NCBI GenBank assembly: GCA_021788625.1
Contig: JAJYKL010000010.1
Location: 1-64,000, forward strand
Direction: 5' to 3'
From: Chloroflexota bacterium
GTDB taxonomy: Bacteria; Chloroflexota; Anaerolineae; J036; Brachytrichaceae
DNA length: 64,000 bases
Shown: one piece after another, positions 1 through 9,595 of the stretch
Layout: each line of letters begins with the position of its first letter
Numbering within the stretch: the first letter of the stretch is position 1
The notes under the pieces: generated by a model
Database searches by the model: none
The model's input: the letters and a program-made list of their open reading frames with translations, nothing else
Told to the model about the DNA's origin: nothing
Made by a program: the position numbers and the translations under genes

Positions 1-28
1 GTTTTCCAGCTCATAAGTGTGCTCCACT

Positions 29-384
29 TCAACAGGCTTGTTCGACGTTTTCATAGAACGTGATCGCATTGCCGTTGATGTCGACGACGCCGAACTCCTT
101 CGTGCCCCACGCCGTGTTTCGCAAATCACCCTTTGGGTGCACCACGCTTTTCGGTTTGAATTCCCGATACAGGCCCTCCACGTCGGTCACGTTGATCCGG
201 CAGGAGGTGTGCTCGGCAAGGTATCTGTCATCGTGCTGCGTGAAATGAATCTCCACGGCATCCCGGTAGAGGTTGGCGCCTCCATATCCTGATGCCGTTT
301 TGTAAAGCCAAGCTGCTTTTCGTAGAACTCGACGGTGGCGTCGACGTTCAGCGCGTGTAACACGGGAACTGCGCTAACCAACAT
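29..384 (-). pseudogene. VOC (glyoxalase/bleomycin-resistance) family gene, frameshifted
   Basis: Two overlapping minus-strand frames together make one vicinal-oxygen-chelate protein of roughly 118 residues. The N-terminal piece (from 384) carries the family-like opening PVLHALNVDATVEFYEKQLG. The continuation in a second frame (YRDAVEIHFTQ, then the EFGVVDINGNAITFYE end, finishing near 29) supplies the metal-ligand half. The frame changes at about 278-283, where one G seems to be missing from a short G run. Because both halves keep good family sequence, the lesion is recent or is a sequencing error. VOC proteins are small metal-dependent lyases, dioxygenases or antibiotic-binding proteins, and the substrate cannot be told here. 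The gene lies outside the proposed island. Confidence 0.7.
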
Positions 385-571
385 CGTTTGTCGCTTTCAC
401 CTCTTCACATCAACTGCCCATTCCCGAATACCAGGTGCCAGCAATTCAACATTTTATCGCTGTGCGCTCTGCGTTATCCATCGCGCATCCTGGGGTACCA
501 CGAGGTGCCATGCTACTTATAATCGGCTGAACATCAGCGGAAATGTCCGAGGCACATCTGTCGAGAGCACT

Positions 572-1324
572 ATGCCAGAAACACCCTTACTTCACCTGCA
601 ACTGCGCGAGCAGCGGCTACGCCAGGACGCCGGCGGGCACAACACCTGGGAGACGTCCACTACCGAGAGGGTCATCCCGGTGCGCGAGTTGGCCGTCGTG
701 GTGTGCGACATGTGGGACAACCACTGGAGCCGCGGCGCTGCGGAGCGCGTGGACGCGATGGCGCCGCGTATGAACGAGGTGCTGCGCGCCGCGCGTGAAA
801 AAGGCGCGCTGATCGTCCACGCGCCGTCAGAGACTGTTGGGTTTTATGCCGGCACGCCCGCCCGCTTACGCGCGCAGGCGGCGCCGCGCGTCGAGCCGCC
901 CGCGCCACTCGACCACCCTGACCCGCCCCTGCCCATCGACGACAGCGACGAGGGCTCTGACACCGGCGAGACCACGCCCCACAAGGCGTGGACCCGCCAG
1001 CACCCCGCCATCGAGATCGACCAGGACCGCGATGCCATCTCCGACGACGGCCGCGAGGTCTACAGCCTGTTGCGCCAGCGGGGCATAAAGCTGGTACTGC
1101 TCATGGGGGTGCACACGAACATGTGTGTCCTGAACCGCAGCTTCGCCATCAAGCAAATGGTGCGCTGGGGTGTGGACGTGGCGCTGGTGCGCGACCTGAC
1201 CGACACGATGTACAACCCGGTCATGCGCCCCTACGTCAGCCACGACGAGGGCACCCGGCTGGTGGTCGAGTTCATCGAGAAATTCTGGTGCCCCACGGTG
1301 GACAGCCCTCAACTCCTGGTCTAG
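572..1324 (+). CDS. Isochorismatase-family cysteine hydrolase
   Basis: This is a 250-residue cysteine hydrolase of the isochorismatase/nicotinamidase fold. The start at 572 (MPETPLLHL) is preferred because the upstream part of the open frame has no family similarity. Visible hallmarks are the early acidic motif VVVCDMWDNHW and the catalytic-cysteine segment GVHTNMCVLNRSF, followed by VRDLTDTMYNP. Family members hydrolyse amides or vinyl ethers through a Cys-Asp-Lys triad, and the natural substrate is unknown. The last 110 bases of homologous sequence are repeated near 50.9 kb, where only the 3' end survives. The tail here (PTVDSPQLLV) may therefore have been supplied by an integrating element. 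The gene is otherwise intact. Confidence 0.85.
   Translation: MPETPLLHLQLREQRLRQDAGGHNTWETSTTERVIPVRELAVVVCDMWDNHWSRGAAERVDAMAPRMNEVLRAAREKGALIVHAPSETVGFYAGTPARLRAQAAPRVEPPAPLDHPDPPLPIDDSDEGSDTGETTPHKAWTRQHPAIEIDQDRDAISDDGREVYSLLRQRGIKLVLLMGVHTNMCVLNRSFAIKQMVRWGVDVALVRDLTDTMYNPVMRPYVSHDEGTRLVVEFIEKFWCPTVDSPQLLV
1184..1293 (+). repeat. Left copy of 110-bp direct repeat (candidate attL)
   Basis: This segment of the isochorismatase gene matches 50869-50978 at 108 of 110 positions, and its last 72 bases (1222-1293) match perfectly. Beyond 1293 the bases diverge although both copies still encode similar C-termini. A gene-end duplication flanking foreign genes, with an integrase next to the far copy, is the usual signature of site-specific integration. 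The exact crossover point within the repeat is not visible. Confidence 0.7.
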
Positions 1325-1349
1325 TGTTGCGCGCCCTGCTTCGACGGTG

Positions 1350-1822
1350 CCGGTGACCCACTTTGCCGAGATCAAGGCGCAGGAGGTGACCAAGCGTGCG
1401 CTGGAGGTGGCGGCCAGCGGGGGGCACAACGCACTTATGAGCGGCAGTCCCGGCGCGGGCAAGACGCTGCTGGCGCGGGCGCTGCCGGCCCTGACCATCG
1501 AGGAGGCGCTGGAGGTGACGCGCATCTACAGCGTGGCGGACCTGCTGCCGGCTGACACGCCGCCAGTTTGGGCGCGGCCGTTCAAGGCGCGCGTTAGCGC
1601 CCCGCACCATCAGCCATGCCGGGCTGATCGGGGGCGGCAAGCTGCCCCGAACGAGCGAGGTGTCCCTGGCCCACCGCGGCGTGCTGTTCCTGGACAAGTA
1701 GCAGTAGTCATATGAGCTAGCGTTACTACCATGGCCGAGTGTTCCTCGACGAGTTCCCCGAGTTCGACCTGCGCGCACTTGAGGTGCTCCGGCAGCCGAT
1801 GGAGGACAAACTGGTCACGATC
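1350..1822 (+). pseudogene. comM/yifB-like Mg-chelatase AAA ATPase fragment, copy 1
   Basis: The reading begins inside a ComM-type AAA+ domain (THFAEIKAQEVTKRALEVAA, then Walker A GSPGAGKT). It continues through SVADLLP and [16 protein letters not shown] to [12 protein letters not shown]. It lacks both the N-terminal Lon-like domain and the C-terminal half. Lesions are visible: a frame-disrupting insertion near 1588 and an insertion of about 45 bases at 1696-1740 flanked by copies of tgttcct(g/c)gac. ComM is a helicase used in natural transformation and is a known landing site for genomic islands in other bacteria. A second fragment at 9028-9315 breaks off at the same codon. Confidence 0.75.
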
Positions 1823-1858
1823 AACTTCGGGTTCCCGCAACAGCCTGCCATTCGACCT
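1813..1858 (+). repeat. Degenerate junction motif, copy A
   Basis: This is the sequence immediately following the comM breakpoint. It aligns without gaps to 9306-9350 and more weakly to 12855-12899 (shared pattern acga.ca.ctt.gggt, then cc.tt.aacct). It is the least conserved of the three copies and may be an element end or a remnant of one coding sequence. Confidence 0.4.
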
Positions 1859-2475
1859 GTTAAGACTCCTCCCATCTCAAGGGTAGCGCTACAACCGGTC
1901 CTCGAAGCAGAAGTTATAACAAACGAATCATGTTCAGTTCGACCATCCTTGTTGATGGACGACGGTCTCCGGTGCGTTCGTGAGGCGTGCACCTGCGCGG
2001 ACACAACGGCCACAACAACTGGGGTGACCGTTGTCGTCTCACCCTTGGCGCGATGATTACTGGACTCTGGTGAACGCGACTGTACAGGCCGTTACCTGTG
2101 GGGTCGCAGATAGGCCTTCTACAGCGCGTGGGTCCTATACTGGTTCGTAACGGTACTGGTCAATTCGCCATCCACCGGCACCGCGGCGCGCTGGACCGTC
2201 CACATGGTATACGGTTAAGTCTATGGATACAGTCGAGTTCGAAGGTGAGTTCATCTCCATCATGTGGCTCATCGGTTAACGATGGAACTGTATCGACGTC
2301 CTGCCCTGTGAGGTGTGCGAAGACTGCGAACACTCGGACATCAGTATCTGGCCTCACATAACTTGCGCACGTGCAGACCATCTCCGGCCGCGTACGGTCC
2401 CCGCTTCGCCGCCCGAACTCCGCTCTCGCAGAACCTGAGTGTACGGCATCCGCCGGTTATTCTTGTCTTACGTTG
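1859..2475. other. Intergenic stretch without recognisable gene
   Basis: Between the comM remnant and the 3' end of the Clp-type gene I find only short open frames with no family resemblance or ribosome-binding site. No clear hairpin or repeat stands out. It is probably degenerate insertion debris at the left edge of the island. Confidence 0.5.
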
Positions 2476-4833
2476 CTACATGAGATTATTGACACTGGTA
2501 CTATGGTCTTCTCCGTTATCCGGCATTATGGTTATGCCTTCGCTCGTTAAGCGGACTCGCCACGCCGAGTGTTCCTGTAGTCGACCTGATAATGCGAGGT
2601 CGACCAGGGGCGTCTCAACAAGCCGTTCAAAGGTTCGCCGCAGTTCGCGGGCGCCGTAGGTGGGATTGTAGCCTGCCGAGGCTACATATCGAACCGCCAA
2701 GTCATCGACCTGCAGATTCACGCTGTAACGGGTACTTAAGGTCTGTGACAATCCGCTAACCATCTCCATCACGATTTGACCCACACTCTCCGGATCCAGC
2801 TGCCGGAAGTAGACCACTTCATCGATCCGGTTGAGGAATTCAGGGCGGAACTGGTTCCTCAGATCGCATAGTGAGTCCTGTGACAGCGGGCCATCATCAA
2901 CCCGGTGTGGCCCCAAACCCATTGGCCTGTCTGACCCGATGTTAGACGTCATGATGAAGATGGCGCTGCGGGCGTCTACCGTTCGCCCTCTGGCGTCGGT
3001 GAGGCGGCCGTCGTCAAATACCTGCAAGAACAGGTCGAAAACCCTGCGATGAGCTTTCTCTACCTCGTCAAGCAGCACCACCGAGTACGGCTTCGTCCGC
3101 AGCTTGCTCGTCAACTGCCCCTCTTCACCGTACCCGATGTAGCCAGGCGGTGAGCCGATGAGCTTCGCGGGGCTATGCTCCTCCATGTATTCGGACATGT
3201 CCAGCCTGATCATGTCCGATTCGTCACCGAACAGGAAAGCGGCGAGAGACTTGGCCAGTGCGGTCTTGCCTACGCCGCTGGGGCCTATGAAGAGAAATAC
3301 GGCGAGTGGCCCACGCCGTTGGCTCAACCCGGCTTCCGCCAGGCGAATTCGGTCGCACACCTGCTCGACCGCCGTGTCCTGGCCGATGATCCGCTGACTG
3401 AGATATGGTTTTAGGCCGAGGAGCCGGGGCTTAATTCCGTCCAACTGCCCGGTGATGATCTCAAGGGGTAGGCTCATCTTTACGGCGAGAACCTGCGCGA
3501 TGTCCAATGTGGTGACGTTGGGCGCCTTCTCCAGTGTCGCATCTACGTCTGCGGGTGAGGTGAGAGTCGCTTGGAGGTCTGGCACCTGCATACGAGCTCC
3601 GGCTGTATCGATCAGGTCGATAGCCTTGTCAGGCAGCTGGTGCTCCGGGTTGAACCGGACTGATAACGCGACCGCCGCCTCGAGTGCCTGGTCCGTAAAC
3701 CGCACGCCGTGGTGCTCTTCCAGCTTCGACCGCAAGCCTTTGAGTATCTTTACGGTCTCCGCGGGACTGGGCTCATTTATTAGTATCTTGTCGAAGCGGC
3801 GCTCCAGCGCCGGGTCCGATTCGATGTGCCGGCGGTATTCGCTGATTGTGGTGGCTCCGACACAGTGGAACTCCCCGCGGGCAAGTGCCGGCTTGATGAG
3901 GTTGGCGGCGTCGAGCGCCCCGCCCTCGACCCTACCAGCACCCACCAGATTGTGGATCTCGTCAATAAAGAGGACTACGTCAGGGTGCGCCCGAACCTCG
4001 GCGATGATGCGGGTCAGCCTCTCCTCAAACTCGCCCCTGTACTTGGAACCGCCGAGTAGTGCACCCAGGTTGAGTTCGACGATGCGCTTCCCCGCGAGCA
4101 CCTGCGGGACATGCCCGTCAGCGATGCGGACGGCCAGCATCTCAACGACCGCCGTCTTCCCGACGCCGGCCTCACCGATCAGTACGGGGTTGTTTTTCGT
4201 CTGGCGGGCGAGGGTCTGTACGACCTGGAGCACCTCCTGGTCCCGTCCGACAAACGGACCCAACCTACCCGCCTTGGCCTCCCTTGTGAGGTCACGCCCG
4301 TAGCGTGACAGTAGCAGTGTGTCTTCGGACACTGCCGCGCCGCCGCCCGTTCGCTCGCTACGCGTAGGGAGGATGGCGCTCCTCAATGCCGCCGGCATCA
4401 AGCCCACCTCCTCTAGTGCGTCTGTGATGATGGCTCGTCGCTGGTCCAGGAGTGCCGCCAGGAGGTGTAGGCACGAGACGTCGGACGTCCCCGCAAGGCT
4501 CGCGGCCTTCGCAAACACGTCCCTGCAGGCTGGGCTCCTGTGCATCACGTCGTTATCCGAGTGGGCAACACCACCGCGTCCTATCCGCCGGCGCACTAGC
4601 CGGCGTAGGGTGGCCGCGTCAGTGTGATAGGGGCTGAGTGCTGCTGCTAAGGCGCCGACGTCGGCGCGCAGGGCAGCGGCCAGTGGGACGTCGTCCGTGA
4701 ATGGCAGCAATTTCTCGAGGCTGCAAATGCCGATGAAGACATGCTCCGGCTCGATGTTCTCGTGGCCCAGTGCGCGAGCCTCTTCGGCCCCGATGCTCCA
4801 CGCCGCAAGGGCGCTCGGTTCAGGATTTCCCAT
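2476..4833 (-). CDS. ClpA/ClpC-type AAA+ unfoldase
   Basis: This 785-residue protein has the class-I Clp architecture. An N-terminal Clp repeat domain spans about residues 1-150 (AALRADVG, HLLAALLDQ). The D1 ATPase has Walker A GEAGVGKT (220-227) and Walker B VVLFIDE. The D2 ATPase has GPSGVGKT and VVLLDEVEKAHRRVFD, followed by the MTSNIG sensor. The long coiled-coil middle domain of ClpB is absent, and no obvious ClpP-docking tripeptide is seen, so whether it feeds a protease is open. Its ATG is three bases after the stop of the TPR-kinase gene, so the two are almost certainly co-translated and probably work together. Clp proteins unfold or remodel client proteins in the cytoplasm. Here the clients may be chosen or licensed by the kinase partner. 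Confidence 0.88.
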   Translation of the reverse strand: MGNPEPSALAAWSIGAEEARALGHENIEPEHVFIGICSLEKLLPFTDDVPLAAALRADVGALAAALSPYHTDAATLRRLVRRRIGRGGVAHSDNDVMHRSPACRDVFAKAASLAGTSDVSCLHLLAALLDQRRAIITDALEEVGLMPAALRSAILPTRSERTGGGAAVSEDTLLLSRYGRDLTREAKAGRLGPFVGRDQEVLQVVQTLARQTKNNPVLIGEAGVGKTAVVEMLAVRIADGHVPQVLAGKRIVELNLGALLGGSKYRGEFEERLTRIIAEVRAHPDVVLFIDEIHNLVGAGRVEGGALDAANLIKPALARGEFHCVGATTISEYRRHIESDPALERRFDKILINEPSPAETVKILKGLRSKLEEHHGVRFTDQALEAAVALSVRFNPEHQLPDKAIDLIDTAGARMQVPDLQATLTSPADVDATLEKAPNVTTLDIAQVLAVKMSLPLEIITGQLDGIKPRLLGLKPYLSQRIIGQDTAVEQVCDRIRLAEAGLSQRRGPLAVFLFIGPSGVGKTALAKSLAAFLFGDESDMIRLDMSEYMEEHSPAKLIGSPPGYIGYGEEGQLTSKLRTKPYSVVLLDEVEKAHRRVFDLFLQVFDDGRLTDARGRTVDARSAIFIMTSNIGSDRPMGLGPHRVDDGPLSQDSLCDLRNQFRPEFLNRIDEVVYFRQLDPESVGQIVMEMVSGLSQTLSTRYSVNLQVDDLAVRYVASAGYNPTYGARELRRTFERLVETPLVDLALSGRLQEHSAWRVRLTSEGITIMPDNGEDHSTSVNNLM

Positions 4834-4836
4834 CGC

Positions 4837-7800
4837 TCACCGACCGTGAAGGTGATGGCGCACTTGTTGCACCTGTTCGGCCATTGTGGGCGGTGCAACC
4901 TCGATGAACTTGTTGAAGGACATGTAGGCGGAGAGGGCGTCGCCCAGCGCCTCCTCGAGACTGGCCTTCTGGTACCATGCCAGGGCGTCCCGCGGGGCCA
5001 AGCGGATGATCTCGTTCATGCAGGCGAGTGCCCCACGGTAGTCATTCAGTCGCACGTGACTGGCGCCTTTATTCCGCCACGTCTCCGTATCGTTCGGGTT
5101 CAGCTCGAGCGATCTCTGGTAGTACTGCATGGCCACTGCTGGCTGGCCAAGTCTGGCATAACTGATCGCCTCGCTTTCCCAGGTCTGGGCGTCTTTAGGC
5201 TCGATTGATAGCGATTGGTCGTAACACTGAATCGCCTCATTCATACGGTTCATCTTGGCGAGACACACGCCCTTGTTCCGCCAAGCCATTGCGTTCTTAG
5301 GGTTCAGGTTGATTGCCCTGTCGTAGCATAGCAGTGCTTGCTGCATGTCGCCCGACAGACGCAAGGCATGCCCCTTGTCGCTCCAAGCTTCCGAAAAATG
5401 CGGATTAATATTTAGGGCGGTGTTATAACAGCTGACGGCCTCACCCAAACGCCCCATGTCTATCATCGTGTGGCCTTTCACGACCCAGCAGATTTCGTCA
5501 TGTGGATCCAGCTCGAGTCCCCTATTAACGCAGGCCAGGGCTTCGGACGATCGTTTCAGCGCATTCAAGCAGTTTGCCTTTCGGTGCCACGTCGTCGCCG
5601 ACTTGGGTTTGTATTGAATAGCCTTGTCGAAGAAGGGGATGGCCTCCACGTAGCGCTTCAGGGTGACGAGGGTCAGTGCCTTTCCTTCGTACGCCAGCGC
5701 ATTCGTCGCATCATACTTGAGGGCGTTGTCGAAGCACTGTGCGGCGTCGTTGGTGTACCCTGATTCGAGTAAACTTGCGCCTTTCCCCTGCCACAGGGCT
5801 GAGTCATTGGCCCTTAGATCAAGCGCGCAGCTGTAACTCGCCACGGCGTCTGCATACCGTTGCAGTTCGATTTCGCTAAACCCCTTCGCTGCCCACGCGT
5901 TAACCAGCCCAGGATCCCGCTCCACGGCGGTGGTGTAGCAGCGCAATGCGCTCTGGTGGTCTTTGTGCTCCGTGTAGCAGTCGCCCCTCGCCCTCCACAG
6001 CGCTGCGTTGCTCTGGTTGGTGGCGAGCGCCTGGTCAAGTACTTGCGCCGCCTTATCCCACCGCTTCAGGTGACATAAAATAAGACCCATAATTTCCAGC
6101 GCATCTGGATAGTCGGGCGCAAGCATGAGCGCGCACTCGCAGGACTGCAGCGCCTCGGCATGCCTGTCGCTGTTCGACAGAATGTTGGCTTTAACCACGT
6201 GAGCGTTGGGGTATTCTGGTTGAATGTTGATGGCACGATCGATATACTCGAGTGCTTCCTGCTGCCTTCCCATTGTCGCCAGGCATTCGGATTTGTACAC
6301 CCACGCCACAGCGTTTTCGGGGTGAGTCCTGATGGCCTCCTCAATGCACGCCAGAGCTTCCTCCGGGCGCTTCAGGTTTAACAGGCTGATGGCCTTGTGG
6401 ACCAGCACGTTCGAACGGCAGGTAACGCTGGCCCTCTCCTTGACCGGCCTTAGTGTGCTGCCCTTCTCGTCGATCACCACATCCGCCAGTGCCCACGTGT
6501 CTGACGCGAGTGCCCTGTCGAAACACCTGATAGCCTCTTGATGCCGGTTGAGCGTCGCTAGCGTCACGCCCTTGATCCACCAGGGCGTGGAGTAGTTGGG
6601 GGCTAGCTGGACGGCGCGGTCACTGCACTGCATGACCTTGTCGTACCGCTTGAGCCGCATGTAGCAGTTGGCGGCGCCGTTCAAGAGGGTGGGGTCCTGG
6701 GCGTTGAGTTGCAGGGCTTTGCTCAGGCACTGCACGGACTCTTCTGTTTTTCCCAAGGATGCCAGGCTGTGTGCGCGCATCTCCAAGTCCCAGCAGTTAG
6801 GCTCCGGCGCCTTGGGGAGGGGGACCTCGCTGCCGGTCAATCGCTTGTGCAGCTCCTGCAGGTCTGTGCGCAGGGCACGCATGCTCTGGTACCGGTCGGC
6901 CGGGCGTTTCGCCAGGCAGCGTTGAATGATGGGGAGGAGCGGCGTGTCGATGGTCGGGACCGCCGCCCGCTCGTGCAGCATCCGCATGTCGTACAGAAAG
7001 CGATCCCTTTCGCTCTTCGAGCCGTCCCGCTGTGGGATGGCCATGAACGGCAGTCTACCCGCCGTCGCCATCTGGAACAGCACGACGCCGAAGGCGTAGA
7101 TGTCGCTGCGCTGGTCACACAGGGTGGCGTCCACGAACTGCTCGGGCGGCATGTGCGTGACGGTCCCCCCCGCCGCTCCTTGCGCGGTGAGCATGGGTTC
7201 GCCGGGGGTGACTAGCGTAGCCTGGCCTCCCACCAGCCCTGCGGACGGTCGCAGCACAGCCGCCAGACCGAAGTCCGCGATCTTAACCGCTCCTTCCCTG
7301 TTTATGAGGATGTTGGCTGGTTTGACGTCGCGGTGCGCCCTGATACCTTTGGCGTAGGCGTACTCCATGCCACAGCAAAATTGGGCAGCCCAGCGCAGGC
7401 TCGATTCCAGACTCGGCGGGGACCGCCGCAGGTAGTCCTCGAGCGAGTTCATGCCGTCGGTCGGCGCGACGTATTCCATCGCAATGTAGAGACGGCCATA
7501 GAACTCCTCTACCCCAACGGCGCGGACCAAGAACGGGTGGTGCTCCAGTTGTACCCAGACCAACGCCTCGCGACGGAACCGTTCCCGCACCGCAGGGTCT
7601 CTGAAGAACTCGTCCTTGAACGTCTTGAGGGCACACACGGACATCGACTCCGTTGAGATGACGAGGTAAACTACACCGCAGCCGCCAGCGCCAAGTGTTT
7701 CCAGCACGACGAACTTGCCGCCGATGGAGTAGCCTGCAGGTAGTAGGTCTCCGGCAGTAGGTATGACGGCGTCACTCAGACCTGAAGAGGCGCGGGTTAT

Positions 7801-8370
7801 GTCAAAGCCCACTTGCGGTGACTGAACCTGGGGTGCTTCATGTGGGAGAGCCCTGCCGAGTGCCTGGATTTTGCGTTGGGCATCGTTGACCCGCTCGACG
7901 TCCTCGCGCGTTGCCACTCTGACGTAGCGCTTGAGTGATTCCAGGGCCTCAGCGGCGTGACCGAGTTCGTACTCGTAGGCACCGATATAGTAGAGGGCTT
8001 GCGCATCGTGGGCGTTAATCTGGGCCGCTCGACGCATACAGGCTAAGGCCTCATTGACATCGCCAAGTGCATAGAGGCACAGGCCTTTGTTATACCAAAC
8101 GTTGGCGGACTGAGGATTAAGGCTAGCGGCTTGATCTATACAGGTTAAGGCCTCGCCGTATCGCTTCAGGTCGCTCAGGCAGGTTCCCTTGTTCAGCCAG
8201 GCCAGTGCGTTTTGGGGCTCGCGCTTTGTGCCCTCGGTAAAGTAGGGAAGAGCCTCTTCGTATCTCCCTTGACGGCTCAATTCCAATCCCAAATGCTGGT
8301 AGTTTGTTGACTGTTCTGTCGCCCGTGCTCTATGAAAAAGTGAGTCGATACCCCGCTTGATGTTCTTCAT
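4837..8370 (-). CDS. TPR - Ser/Thr protein kinase - TPR protein
   Basis: This 1177-residue protein starts with three or four tetratricopeptide repeats (about 24-150). It continues with a Hanks-type kinase domain (about 215-510) and then more than fifteen further TPRs to the C-terminus. The kinase is complete: glycine loop GAGGCGVVY (227-235), ATP-binding lysine in ALKTF (249), catalytic HRDVKPANIL (346-355) and DFG (366-368). No transmembrane segment is visible, so it should be cytoplasmic. TPR arrays bind protein partners, so this reads as a scaffold-kinase. It is followed three bases later by the Clp-type unfoldase gene, which suggests kinase-gated protein remodelling. A role in defence is inferred only from the island location. 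Confidence 0.88.
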   Translation of the reverse strand: MKNIKRGIDSLFHRARATEQSTNYQHLGLELSRQGRYEEALPYFTEGTKREPQNALAWLNKGTCLSDLKRYGEALTCIDQAASLNPQSANVWYNKGLCLYALGDVNEALACMRRAAQINAHDAQALYYIGAYEYELGHAAEALESLKRYVRVATREDVERVNDAQRKIQALGRALPHEAPQVQSPQVGFDITRASSGLSDAVIPTAGDLLPAGYSIGGKFVVLETLGAGGCGVVYLVISTESMSVCALKTFKDEFFRDPAVRERFRREALVWVQLEHHPFLVRAVGVEEFYGRLYIAMEYVAPTDGMNSLEDYLRRSPPSLESSLRWAAQFCCGMEYAYAKGIRAHRDVKPANILINREGAVKIADFGLAAVLRPSAGLVGGQATLVTPGEPMLTAQGAAGGTVTHMPPEQFVDATLCDQRSDIYAFGVVLFQMATAGRLPFMAIPQRDGSKSERDRFLYDMRMLHERAAVPTIDTPLLPIIQRCLAKRPADRYQSMRALRTDLQELHKRLTGSEVPLPKAPEPNCWDLEMRAHSLASLGKTEESVQCLSKALQLNAQDPTLLNGAANCYMRLKRYDKVMQCSDRAVQLAPNYSTPWWIKGVTLATLNRHQEAIRCFDRALASDTWALADVVIDEKGSTLRPVKERASVTCRSNVLVHKAISLLNLKRPEEALACIEEAIRTHPENAVAWVYKSECLATMGRQQEALEYIDRAINIQPEYPNAHVVKANILSNSDRHAEALQSCECALMLAPDYPDALEIMGLILCHLKRWDKAAQVLDQALATNQSNAALWRARGDCYTEHKDHQSALRCYTTAVERDPGLVNAWAAKGFSEIELQRYADAVASYSCALDLRANDSALWQGKGASLLESGYTNDAAQCFDNALKYDATNALAYEGKALTLVTLKRYVEAIPFFDKAIQYKPKSATTWHRKANCLNALKRSSEALACVNRGLELDPHDEICWVVKGHTMIDMGRLGEAVSCYNTALNINPHFSEAWSDKGHALRLSGDMQQALLCYDRAINLNPKNAMAWRNKGVCLAKMNRMNEAIQCYDQSLSIEPKDAQTWESEAISYARLGQPAVAMQYYQRSLELNPNDTETWRNKGASHVRLNDYRGALACMNEIIRLAPRDALAWYQKASLEEALGDALSAYMSFNKFIEVAPPTMAEQVQQVRHHLHGR

Positions 8371-9027
8371 TGGTTCGATGGTCTCCTGTTATGGTTGCCA
8401 GAAGAGTAAGAGTAAATGACGTGCGATTACGCAACAGCGACTACGTTTTCCCACATACGCACCCACCTGTTGATGGGTTGTGCTCATCACCGGCTGATGT
8501 GAACCGGATAAAGGTGCTGGTTTTTCTAGCAGTGTCAGATATCCGTGGCTTTGTAAAGGACAACATGGCCGTGCTTTTAGGCATGGCCTTGGTGATAATA
8601 ACAGCTACTAGTCAGCATGCAACTTCGCGTCTCGTTACGCCTCCTCGATGTGCGAAAACGTGAGATGTCACAGGGACCTGAGCCGACCACCTGTGCATCG
8701 GCCGTCTGTAAGGAGTCCGGTACGCCCACAGAGTTCGTGCGCTGAGACCCTATGACGGGGATGCGGAAGTGTACATCCCTTATCGGGATGGTTCCATTTC
8801 ATTATATGGCGGATTCACATAAATTGGTGGTATGCGCAGGCGACATCCCAGAGCGACTGCATCTGGTAGCCTAAGATGCACCGGCCTGGAGCACCGTGAG
8901 CAAGTAGGCCGTGCCCGATGACGAGGTGAAGAGCTTGCCAATTTAATTGAAGTGTAACGTCGCCACACGTTTTCGTAGGTTGAGTGTCATATGGTGCAAC
9001 AGAGCTAGGTTTTTGGGATCGAACCTG
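8371..9027. other. Intergenic stretch upstream of the TPR-kinase gene
   Basis: This stretch must hold the promoter of the minus-strand kinase-Clp operon, but I cannot assign -35/-10 boxes with confidence. No gene-like reading frame is supported. Confidence 0.45.
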
Positions 9028-9315
9028 TCGCGGGCGCTGCCGGGCATCCTGCCGGACCTGATGATCGAGGTGGCGCGCATCCACAGCGTGGCGGACCTGC
9101 TACCGGCGGCGTGTCCGCCGGTGCAGGCGCGGCCGTTCCGCGCCCCGCACCACACCATCAGCCACGCCGGGCTGATCGGGGGCGGCAAGTTGCCCCGCCC
9201 CGGCGAGGTGACCCTGGCCCACCGCGGCATGCTGTTCCTGGACGAGTTCCCCGAGTTCGACCTGCGCGCCCTCGAGGTGCTCCGGCAGCCCATGGAGGAC
9301 AAGCAGGTCACGAAC
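9028..9315 (+). pseudogene. comM/yifB-like fragment, copy 2
   Basis: This is a 96-codon stretch of ComM-type AAA+ sequence: [64 protein letters not shown]. It has no start, Walker A or C-terminal half. Unlike copy 1 it has no internal lesions, yet both copies stop at the same codon (..DK[L/Q]VT), after which unrelated but mutually similar DNA follows. It cannot be functional. Confidence 0.75.
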
Positions 9316-9350
9316 AGCTTTGGGTTTCACTACTTGCTTGCCATTTAACC
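9306..9350 (+). repeat. Junction motif, copy B
   Basis: This follows the breakpoint of comM copy 2. The 16 bases at 9310-9325 are identical to 12858-12873 (copy C), where no comM sequence is present. The shared motif therefore belongs to something that joined comM rather than to comM itself. Confidence 0.45.
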
Positions 9351-9396
9351 TTTTGGCCTTGCTTCCACAGCCAAGGACGGCTGCCTTTACGTGAAG

Positions 9397-9439
9397 AGGG
9401 CATTCACCAGCCTATTCACTTGACCGAGGTGAATGCCCT
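9397..9439. repeat. 12-bp perfect inverted repeat
   Basis: agggcattcacc (9397-9408) is the exact reverse complement of 9428-9439, with a 19-base loop. No T-run follows on either strand, so it is not a canonical terminator. It sits in gene-free DNA between comM copy 2 and the convergent gene at 9596, and could be the end of a small mobile element. Confidence 0.5.
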
Positions 9440-9595
9440 GGCGAACAGGCCTGCGGTAGAAGGGTGCCTGATTGATAAGCCAATCTGGCATCGTGGTTTA
9501 TCTCTACAGAACCAAACAGGAATCTATCTATCTCTACCAAGTTCCGGACGCTAAGAGTGTCTCCATCCCTCTCTGCTACTTTGCTCAAGCCATGC

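Noticed and set aside
2098-2381. Small ORFs on both strands upstream of the Clp gene
   Set aside because: No start signals, no family similarity and mutual overlap; probably chance frames.
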